DNA from: Saxidomus purpurata
Taxonomy: Eukaryota; Mollusca; Bivalvia; Venerida; Veneridae
DNA: 64,000 nt
NCBI GenBank assembly: GCA_022818135.1
Contig: JAFMSR010000016.1
Location: forward strand, 8,102,324 to 8,166,323
Reading direction: 5' to 3'
Below the pieces are notes generated by a model. The model was not told the DNA's origin. It saw only the letters and a list, made by a program, of their open reading frames with translations, and did no database searches. The stretch's first letter is position 1, and every line of letters begins with the position of its first letter. The position numbers and the translations under genes were made by a program. Of the stretch, positions 25,268 to 37,200 are shown in pieces.

Positions 25268-28200
25268 TCATTCCATACTTGCATGTCTACCATAACACGT
25301 GCAACAATGCTTTGCTTTCTCGGTTTCACCTAACATGCTCCAGGCAAGCGCTAAGTCACGACAACTGCTGTGGTTCTCCTGAAGCTCAGTTATCGTAATT
25401 AAGCTAGGCATCAGATCTCTAAATTGTTCAGGCTGGCCAATGTCGTGGTACGTTTCGAGCAATGTCATGTACAAGTATTGTAGGCTCCTCAGCTTTCTAC
25501 GGCGACATGTCGATTGACCGTCTCCTATAACAATATCCTCACCTGCTATATCTTTATATGTGTCTAAATAATATCGCAAACATTTTACCACAAGTTTTGG
25601 CTTCCTTGCTTGTAACATAACATCAGCACTAACCGTGGGAAATTTTAAATCCCCACCAGAAATGCAGTATAACGCTGGAGTCGCAGTATTCGGCATATCA
25701 TCTTCAATACCTGGTCCAAATATTTCAGTTATATGCACAACGTCATATCCATCGGAGAGTCTTCTGGTTACAACAGAGCCTTTCATCAGGTCAATGTAGA
25801 GTCCAAAACACCATTGATAACCTACAGCCATCCCTGACAGCAGCATTTTTATGACACTGGCAAGGTCGATGGAAGATCTCGAAAAATGGCATATTTGCTC
25901 ATGTATGTCCTCCAGTGATAACATGGCATGATGAAATTCTCTTTGATGTATAAGACTTTCAATCAATGTGCCAGAAGCGGGAGTAAACGTTTCGTTGAAT
26001 GACCTAAGAATATTTTGATGACAATTGTATTTGGGTAGATCTTCTAGAATACTGTCGAACAAAGCACCAACTTCGGTGGCTGTTATGTCTTGCCTATCTA
26101 ATACGAAATACAAGGACACTACAAGCTGTCTAAATACGCTCTCAATGTTTCTCGACCATACTGCAATATGTTCTGAAAAAGCGTTTTGTAGCAAATTTTG
26201 TCCCGATATAAAGTAGTGAGGTATAAAAGACATCTGAAGCCCATTTTGGAGTTGTTGAAGCATTGCAACCAAACAACTTCCAGGCTGAAACTTCCATAGA
26301 TCTTCCTCCATATTTTCACACGCGTAAAAGAAGACACTCTTCGACAATGCGTCTGGTAACGGAGGGTCACAAATTGTGAAATCAACAAGTGATTTGAAAA
26401 GGAGAAAACAGCATCTCTGATTATTACAAAGATGGCTGCTAAGTTTGATCTCCGCAACTGCAAACGAGTAACTCCATAGTTCTTGACTATCTATCATTTC
26501 GGAACTGATATAACCATCAATGACGTTACACTGATTCTCATTTGAAGTGATAGGGACCACGTGGCATCCTTGTGACACAACTGTGTGTATAACATTTTCA
26601 TCCGGATAACGGCTTCTCCTTCCTCTTACAATCCATTCATTGGCGACATCTGGCCACTCGGACTTAAATGCCAGGACTCTGTGAAAAGTAAGCTGCTCAT
26701 TTTCATGGCAGAAAGGTATATCCTCCATTGGAAAGCACTGGATATCGATCGCCCTAAGGCAAACTGTGCCCGTACTAGATTGCATTGTTTGACCCTTCCA
26801 AATGTCCGGTGCAACAGGCTGTAATCTCAAATGAGACAACCCTGAAGTGGACAATTCGGGCAGAAGATCAAACACCTTTCTCCCGGAACTTCTGTCCTGG
26901 ACAACAGAATCGGATGGAGTTTGAAAGGCTGTAATAACTGAGCAACTGCTTGGTGCCATATATTGATCACTTGGAAAGAATATGTTTATATCTATAGACA
27001 TACTTTCGCTTTTACTATTGAAATCCGGGGCCATTTTACACATGATTGGTCCCACAAGAGTAACTATAAATTTCGATCGGTGATCGTCATCGTGCACTGG
27101 CATCTCGGACATGTATGACATATAGCTCGATAAGTATTCCAGCTGGAATGTGTTTCTAAGGATAAAGTCAATATGCTGAACTGGCACGATAATGTTCTGC
27201 GCTGGATCAAGGTCTTCAGACTTTTGCTGCTGCCTTTCTTGTAGTACTTGGTAATTTGCTGAAACGATCAGACGGAAGAAAATCTGAATGAAACGTAAAA
27301 TTAACAGTACATGTATATTGCTTTTATAGGACAAATGTAGTATAAAATATGGGTACGAACAAGAAGTAAACTACATGTATTACTGAGACTGTCTACTTTG
27401 CAAAATGCATTTTACCCGCAAAGTAGGCTATGTTCCATGAATAGTTGAACAACTTCAGGACAGAAACCAATGCATTGACTGACTGAAATAATTTCAGCGA
27501 GATAGCAATTGATAATAGTACAATTAAAGAAAGTTAGTAATATAAAGTACATGCAGTTATGTGTCTTTAACTATGGGATTTATGGACATGTTCATTTTAA
27601 ATACTAGTATGATATAATTATGTTGACATATCGGCACTTTAATGTCTGGTTCTTTGCTTAAATTGGACATCTAACAAGCTCGCATTTTAATACATTGAAA
27701 CAACGTAGTCTATGCCACTTTGTTGTAACCAAAAGTATACAGTATATACACAGTATATGCATGCTTGTTTCCATAGGAAGAATGCGGTGTTACTTTGGAG
27801 AAACGGCAATAGCTATAAACTTTGTGTAGTATGGCATACTAGCCTAAAATGGATCTGACCGTGAGACCGTACATAAAAGAAACTAATTCCTAGTTGAGTT
27901 ACCAAAAACTCTCCTCAGCGGTTACTTCCCCTTACAGTTTATACAGCTCAACCAAACAAATCGCTTAAAACAAAGAGTTTGGACTTGACATTTACGCCGG
28001 CACATGACGAAACCAAAGTGTTTCAAAATGCATTTGAACGTACCACAACCTCATCACATACAAAAGAATTGGCCAAGAAAATCGGACATATCACTAATAT
28101 GTCAATACTACATACTTTCTTGTAAATGATGTAGTCACTTATATGTCAATAATACATACTTTCTTGTAAATGATGTAGTCACTAATATGTCAATAATACA

Positions 28201-31200
28201 TACTTTCGTGTAAATGATGTAGTCACTAATATGTCAATAATACATACTTTCTTGTAAATGATGTAACCAATTCTCTGGGCGAAGACTGACATAATGTTCT
28301 CCTAAATGTCCAAGATATATTGTCGGAAAACTTCTGTTCTTCTCTTGTGTTTCTGCCTCTGCTGACTGTTCTTCTGAAATACACATTTACAATATACTTT
28401 TAAGACTTTTAAGTTTGTTTTTAATTTACAGATTTAACTCGTAATATACGTTTCGAAAATATCAATATAAATTGTGTCAAGCATATCTAAACATATCTAT
28501 ATGTGATATATGAAGTTACAAGTTACATTTCTTCGTCGAATCGATCGAACAGCTATTTATCAAATTTACCTTTTGAACATTGTTCTATCACACAAAAAGA
28601 TTATGATATTACACGAAGTCTTTACCTAATAGGAACACTTGTACTAGCAAAGAGTATACAAATCAATGGCAGTTATAATATCTCTGAGACAGATCAGCGA
28701 ACCGCAAGGAACGAGAGCAGTATAAATGGTCTGACACAGATCCATAGGATGTAAAACAATCTAAGAAATTGCCGACGTATAGCACAGCTACTATAAATAC
28801 GCATTTAGTATTCAATAAGTTTTGAGACTGGCCTTATAAAATAAGACCAAAGCTGATTTACGACAACATTTATTATATCAGTCCATTTAACAAGCAATCA
28901 CTTTCCAATCCGAGATATCCATGACCTGAAAGCCACAGAGAAGACACTGTATGTAGACACTGATAGTCTGATACACAGCACTGCAAATAGCGATTCGACT
29001 TGTAGTGACCTGACACCCAATTCTGATTGTATGTAGACACTGATACACAGCACTGCAAATAGCGAATCTGGACTTGTAGCGACGAACAGCAAGCATCTTT
29101 TTTCAGTATAAGAAAAAGAAAGAAGTCACAGGGACTCGGGTCTCATGGGTATGCAGGGTACTGCAATAGTTGGACTTGTTGGACCCACAGAAACTGCTTC
29201 ACGATACATGTATTACTCTTGAGTGCATATGCATTTTCATGGACAAGACAGATACCCCTCTAACCAGTTCTTGGGCGAAGCTTAACATAACGTTTTTTCA
29301 CCGATTTCAATATTCTATCTCAATATAACTTGCAACTGATCTGCCAGGTGCACTGTCGTGTTATTTGCACAACAGGACCTGAACTTAAGTTTGTTTTGCT
29401 GTAAATGGTCTGAGAAACTGTATCACGCGAGGGCTTCTACATCAGCCATGTCTTTAGAAGACAATGAAGTTTACACGGGGTAGGTCTTTGACTCTATATT
29501 CTCCTTATTAAATACGTTTACCCACTCATAAAATGTGGCTTTGAAAGGAGAAGAATCACCATAAATATTTTAACTTCTGATAGAATCCGTTTACCTTGTA
29601 TATTCAAAGCACTACGCATATATATGTAAGACCTAATTTTCTTCTTTTCTGCAGGCTTCATGCTTACAAAAATAGTGTCAGTATAATAATTTCTACGGAA
29701 GCGCGTTTGTCTCAAAACTTGTTGAATACCCCTCGTATACACATACTGTATTTATCAGGTGAAATGACGGTCTCTGTTTCTCCACTTCTTCCACCATAAA
29801 TTACAATATGGGTCTGTAAAACATTCGCGAGAGCGCTGAAATATCAGACAAAATACTCTTCTAAATCATTTTAACAAATACTATTTATCTAATTCGACAA
29901 AGAGACAATAAATATTATATGTATACAGTTCTAGAAGGTAGATATGGCGAATATTAAAACACTGCATGGTTTGAAAGGCACATTGTATACCACCAATTAT
30001 ATATTATGCTATATGTATTAACACTAATTATGTTATATGTATTAAAAGAAACTGCCAAACCGTTTGTCCGAAGTTACGGGAAACTAGTCTGTCTCTGTCG
30101 CATGTAATAATTAATAATACGTTACCTTTATACCGCATGGTGTATACAGTTTAAACGAATTTAATGAAGAAATCGTAACAATACATATGTAATAAAGTAT
30201 CATACCTTAGAACCATGTGGTCTCCCCACTGGCCGTCCTCGCTCATACGGTTCAAATAACCTTCCCAGCACTCGTTTGTAAGGAACATTTCGAAATGGGT
30301 TCCGTCCTCCTACAAGAATATACACAATTTCTATCACGTTTGAAAGTATACTCTTTCAATAATAAAGTTAATAGCAATTCAAACAGCTAAGAGACTTTTG
30401 TTTAATTGGATTTGAGTCAGCTATCGAACATGTCTCTTTGCGTGAGCAAGTTGACAGTTTATGAATACGAAAGATAGGAGTACAGAGCTGGTCCTTCGGA
30501 GGAACGAGGTATAGGTTAACTACCCCCGGTAGATAACTTTGCAGTGCAGCTGCACTTGTTTTACAATACCCCCACTACCATGTAGATAACTTTGCAGTGC
30601 AGCTGCACTTGTTTTAAAATACCCCCACTACCATGTAGATAACTTTGCAGTGCAGCTGCACTTGTTTTACAATACCCCCACTACCATGTAGATAACTTTG
30701 CAGTGCAGCTGCACTTGTTTTACAATATCCCCATCATCATGTAGATAACTTTGCAGTGCAGCTGCACTTGTTTTACAATATCCCCATCATCATGTAGGTA
30801 ACTTTGCAGTGCAGCTGCACTTGTTTTACAATATCCCCATCATCATGTAGATAACTTTGCAGTGCAGCTGCACTTGTTTTACAATATCCCCACCACCACG
30901 TAGGTAACTTTGCAGTGCAGCTGCACTTGTTTTACAATACCCCCACCACCATGTAGGTAACTTTGCAGTGCAGCTGCACTTGTTTTACAATACCCCCACC
31001 ACCACGTAGGTAACTTTGCAGTGCAGCTGCACTTGTTTTACAATACCCCCACCATCATGTAGGTAACTTTGCAGTGCAGCTGTACTTGTTTTACAATATC
31101 CCCATCATCATGTAGGTAACTTTGCAGTGCAGCTGCACTTGTTTTACAATATCCCCATCATCATGTAGATAACTTTGCAGTGCAGCTGCACTTGTTTTAC

Positions 31201-34200
31201 AATATCCCCACCACCACGTAGGTAACTTTGCAGTGCAGCTGCACTTGTTTTACAATACCCCCACCATCATGTAGGTAACTTTGCAGTGCAGCTGTACTTG
31301 TTTTACAATATCCCCACCATCATGTAGATAACTTTGCAGTGCAGCTGCACTTGTTTTACAATATCCCCACCATCATGTAGATAACTTTGCAGTGCAGCTG
31401 CACTTGTTTTACAATACCCCCACCATCATGTAGGTAACTTTGCAGTGCAGCTGCACTTGTTTTACAATACCCCATCATCATGTAGGTAACTTTGCAGTGC
31501 AGCTGCACTTGTTTTACAATATCCCCATCATCATGTAGATAACTTTTGCAGTGCAGCTGCCTTGTTTTACAATATCCCCACCACCACGTAGGTAACTTTG
31601 CAGTGCAGCTGCACTGTTTTACAATACCCCCACCATCATGTAGGTAACTTTGCAGTGCAGCTGTACTTGTTTTACAATATCCCCACCATCATGTAGATAA
31701 CTTTGCAGTGCAGCTGCACTTGTTTTACAATATCCCCACCATCATGTAGATAACTTTGCAGTGCAGCTGCACTTGTTTTACAATACCCCCACCATCATGT
31801 AGGTAACTTTGCAGTGCAGCTGTACTTGTTTTACAATATCCCCACCATCATGTAGATAACTTTGCAGTGCAGCTGTACTTGTTTTACAATATCCCCACCA
31901 CCACGTAGGTAACTTTGCAGTGCAGCTGCACTTGTTTTACAATACCCCCACCATCATGTAGGTAACTTTGCAGTGCAGCTGTACTTGTTTTACAATACCC
32001 CCACCATCATGTAGGTAACTTTGCAGTGCAGCTGCACTTGTTTTAAAATACCCCCACTACCATGTAGATAACTTTGCAGTGCAGCTGCACTTGTTTTACA
32101 ATACCCCCACTACCATGTAGATAACTTTGCAGTGCAGCTGCACTTGTTTTACAATATCCCCACCATCATGTAGATAACTTTGCAGTGCAGCTGCACTTGT
32201 TTTACAATATCCCCATCATCATGTAGGTAACTTTGCAGTGCAGCTGCACTTGTTTTACAATACCCCCACCACCATGTAGGTAACTTTGCAGTGCAGCTGC
32301 ACTTGTTTTACAATACCCCCACCACCATGTAGGTAACTTTGCAGTGCAGCTGCACTTGTTTTACAATACCCCCACCATCATGTAGGTAACTTTGCAGTGC
32401 AGCTGTACTTGTTTTACAATACCCCCACCACCACGTAGGTAACTTTGCAGTGCAGCTGCACTTGTTTTACAATATCCCCATCATCATGTAGATAACTTTG
32501 CAGTGCAGCTGCACTTGTTTTACAATAACCCCACCATCATGTAGATAACTTTGCAGTGCAGCTGCACTTGTTTTACAATATCCCCATCATCATGTAGGTA
32601 ACTTTGCAGTGCAGCTGCACTTGTTTTACAATACCCCCACCACCATGTAGGTAACTTTGCAGTGCAGCTGCACTTGTTTTACAATACCCCCACCATCATG
32701 TAGGTAACTTTGCAGTGCAGCTGTACTTGTTTTACAATACCCCCACCACCACGTAGGTAACTTTGCAGTGCAGCTGCACTTGTTTTACAATACCCCCACC
32801 ACCACGTAGGTAACTTTGCAGTGCAGCTGCACTTGTTTTACAATACCCCCACCACCACGTAGGTAACTTTGCAGCGCAGCTGCACTTGTTTTACAATACC
32901 CCCACCACCATGTAGGTAACTTTGCAGCGCAGCTGCACTGTTTTACAATACCCCCACCACCACGTAGGTAACTTTTGCAGCGCAGCTGCACTTGTTTTAC
33001 AATACCCCCACCACCACGTAGGTAACTTTGCAGTGCAGCTGCAGCGCTTGTTTTACAATACCCCCACCACCACGTAGGTAACTTTGCAGTGCAGCTGCAC
33101 TGTTTTCAATACCCCCACCACCACGTAGGTAACTTTGCAGCGCAGCTGCACTTGTTTTACAATACCCCCACCACCATGTAGGTAACTTTGCAGCGCAGCT
33201 GCACTTGTTTTACAATAACCCCACCACCACGTAGGTAACTTTGCAGCGCAGCTGCACTTGTTTTACAATACCCCCACCACCATGTAGGTAACTTTGCAGC
33301 GCAGCTGCACTTGTTTTACAATACCCCCACCACCATGTAGGTAACTTTGCAGCGCAGCTGCACTTGTTTTACAATACCCCCACCACCATGTAGGTAACTT
33401 TGCAGTGCAGCTGCACTTGTTTTACAATACCCCCACCACCACGTAGGTAACTTTGCAGTGCAGCTGCACTTGTTTTACAATAACCCCACCACCACGTAGG
33501 TAACTTTGCAGCGCAGCTGCACTTGTTTTACAATAACCCCACCACCACGTAGGTAAATTTGCAGCGCAGCTGCACTTGTTTTACAATACCCCCACCACCA
33601 TGTAGGTAACTTTGCAGCGCAGCTGCACTTGTTTTACAATACCCCCACCACCATGTAGGTAACTTTGCAGTGCAGCTGCACTTGTTTTCAATACCCCCAC
33701 CACCACGTAGGTAACTTTGCAGCGCAGCTGCACTTGTTTTACAATAACCCCACCACCACGTAGGTAACTTTGCAGCGCAGCTGCACTTGTTTCAATCCCC
33801 CACCACCATGTAGGTAACTTTGCAGTGCAGCTGCACTTGTTTTACAATACCCCCACCACCACGTAGGTAACTTTGCAGCGCAGCTGCACTTGTTTTACAA
33901 TAACCCCACCACCACGTAGGTAACTTTGCAGCGCAGCTGCACTGTTTTACAATCCCCCACCACCATGTAGGTAACTTTGCAGCGCAGCTGCACTTGTTTT
34001 ACAATACCCCCACCACCATGTAGGTAACTTTGCAGCGCAGCTGCACTTGTTTTACAATAACCCCACCACCACGTAGGTAACTTTGCAGCGCAGCTGCACT
34101 TGTTTTACAATACCCCCACCACCATGTAGGTAACTTTGCAGTGCAGCTGCACTTGTTTTACAATACCCCCACCACCACGTAGGTAACTTTGCAGCGCAGC

Positions 34201-37200
34201 TGCACTTGTTTTACAATAACCCCACCACCACGTAGGTAACTTTGCAGCGCAGCTGCACTTGTTTTACAATACCCCCACCACCATGTAGGTAACTTTGCAG
34301 CGCAGCTGCACTTGTTTTACAATATCCCCACCACCATGTAGGTAACTTTGCAGCGCAGCTGCACTTGTTTTACAATACCCCCACCACCACGTAGGTAACT
34401 TTGCAGCGCAGCTGCACTTGTTTTACAATAACCCCACCACCATGTAGGTAACTTTGCAGTGCAGCTGCACTTGTTTTACAATACCCCCACCACCACGTAG
34501 GTAACTTTGCAGCGCAGCTGCACTTGTTTTACAATAACCCCACCACCACGTAGGTAACTTTGCAGCGCAGCTGCCTTGTTTTACAATACCCCACCACCAT
34601 GTAGGTAACTTTGCAGCGCAGCTGCACTTGTTTTACAATATCCCCACCACCATGTAGGTAACTTTGCAGCGCAGCTGCACTTGTTTTACAATACCCCCAC
34701 CACCACGTAGGTAACTTTGCAGCGCAGCTGCACTTGTTTTACAATACCCCCACCACCACGTAGGTAACTTTGCAGCGCAGCTGCACTTGTTTTACAATAA
34801 CCCCACCACCACGTAGGTAACTTTGCAGCGCAGCTGCACTTGTTTTACAATACCCCCACCACCATGTAGGTAACTTTGCAGCGCAGCTGCACTTGTTTTC
34901 AATATCCCCACCACCATGTAGGTAACTTTGCAGCGCAGCTGCACTTGTTTTACAATACCCCCACCACCATGTAGGTAACTTTGCAGCGCAGCTGCACTTG
35001 TTTTACAATACCCCCACCACCATGTAGGTAACTTTGCAGCGCAGCTGCACTTGTTTTACAATACCCCCACCACCATGTAGGTAACTTTGCAGTGCAGCTG
35101 CACTTGTTTTACAATACCCCCACCACCATGTAGGTAACTTTGCAGCGCAGCTGCACTTGTTTTACAATATCCCCACCACCATGTAGGTAACTTTGCAGTG
35201 CAGCTGCACTTGTTTTACAATACCCCCACCACCATGTAGGTAACTTTGCAGCGCAGCTGCACTTGTTTTACAATATCCCCACCACCATGTAGGTAACTTT
35301 GCAGCGCAGCTGCACTTGTTTTACAATACCCCCACCACCATGTAGGTAACTTTGCAGCGCAGCTGCACTTGTTTTACAATACCCCCACCACCATGTAGGT
35401 AACTTTGCAGCGCAGCTGCACTTGTTTTACAATACCCCCACCACCATGTAGGTAACCCCTTTGCAGTGCAGCTGCACTTGTTTTACAATACCCCACCACC
35501 ATGTAGGTAACTTTGCAGCGCAGCTGCACTTGTTTTACAATACCCCCACCACCATGTAGGTAACTTTGCAGTGCAGCTGCACTTGTTTTACAATACCCCC
35601 ACCACCACGTAGGTAACTTTGCAGTGCAGCTGCACTTGTTTTACAATACCCCCACCACCACGTAGGTAACTTTGCAGCGCAGCTGCACTTGTTTTACAAT
35701 ACCCCCACCACCACGTAGGTAACTTTGCAGCGCAGCTGCACTTGTTTTACAATAACCCCACCATCATGTAGGTAACTTTGCAGCGCAGCTGCACTTGTTT
35801 TACAATACCCCCACCACCACGTAGGTAACTTTGCAGTGCAGCTGCAATTGTTTTACAATACCCCCACCACCACGTAGGTAACTTTGCAGTGCAGCTGCAC
35901 TTGTTTTACAATACCCCCACCACCACGTAGGTAACTTTGCAGTGCAGCTGCACTTGTTTTACAATACCCCCACCACCACGTAGGTAACTTTGCAGTGCAG
36001 CTGCACTTGTTTTACAATACCCCCACCACCACGTAGGTAACTTTGAAGTGCAGCTGCACTTGTTTTACAATATCCCCATCACCACGAAGGTAACTTTGCA
36101 GTGCAGCTGCACTTGTTTTACAATACCCCCACCACCACGTAGGTAACTTTGCAGTGCAGCTGCAGTTGTTTTACAATATCCCCACCATCATGTTGGTAAC
36201 TTTGCAGTGCAGCTGCACTTGTTTTACAATACCCCCACCACCATGTAGGTAACTTTGCAGTGCAGCTGCACTTGTTTTACAACACCCCCACCACCATGTA
36301 GATAACTTTGTAGCACAGCTGCGCTTGTTTTATAAAAAATCTTATTTGTTAGACGCTGTTTAACACAGGTACGACTTACTTTGAGCCAAAGAAACCTTTA
36401 TGACTGTGTAGTAATAAGACAACTTACCGCTGTTGGATTTTCCCTCAGATAATCAACAACAGCCTTCCTTAAGCCAACGACTGTATATCTGAAGTCACCA
36501 CGCACTCGAAGCTGGTCTACCACAGTTCCAAACATGCAGTTCCCATCCGGGTACACATCACGAATAACGAGCTTTTTCTCTTCTAATATTTTCCGCAGTT
36601 TGGAAATCATTTTACCCAGTGACGCCAAAGTCTGCAACTCTCCTCCACATCCTGAAAACAGTTTTATGACACTTCACGGTACCTGTTCCACAAATAGAAG
36701 AGCTCAAATACGAAGCTCGTACAACTTAGATACAGTAAACTCCGTATATAACGAACTCATGAATACAATTTAAATTTTATGCTTATACCCGGAGTGTGTT
36801 ATATCCATACAGCATTTTCGTTTTAGATAAAGAAGGAATAAATATCGGGTTCAGAACATTTGTTCCTTATATCCAAAATTTCGCTATATCCGAAGTCGTT
36901 ATATATGGAGTTTATTGTAAAGATTAATTAATGTCCTCTATTAAAAGCACAATTAGCTATAGAAGTATTTTGAAAGTACATTTATTTAGTATTACAATGT
37001 ATTTAAGTGGTCATGCCTTTTTATTCTAATAGGCAAGACTATACTTTGGTATGCTTTAAACTCGTCACATGAAATACCTACTTTGGCATCTTCCGGCTAC
37101 TGATTGTCCATATCCGAGTAGGAATTCTCTGGCAATTTCATCTGGACTGGCACCTCCAATGCACTGCATGCATGGCATGTTCGAAGGCAATCCAAGCATC

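Noticed and set aside
32785..32991. A 68-residue frame inside the satellite
   Set aside because: The 53-bp period shifts frame each unit. This frame survives only by local indels.
30531..36335. CRISPR-like look of short palindromic repeats
   Set aside because: Units are head-to-tail with no unique spacers, in an intron of a eukaryotic gene. It is a satellite.
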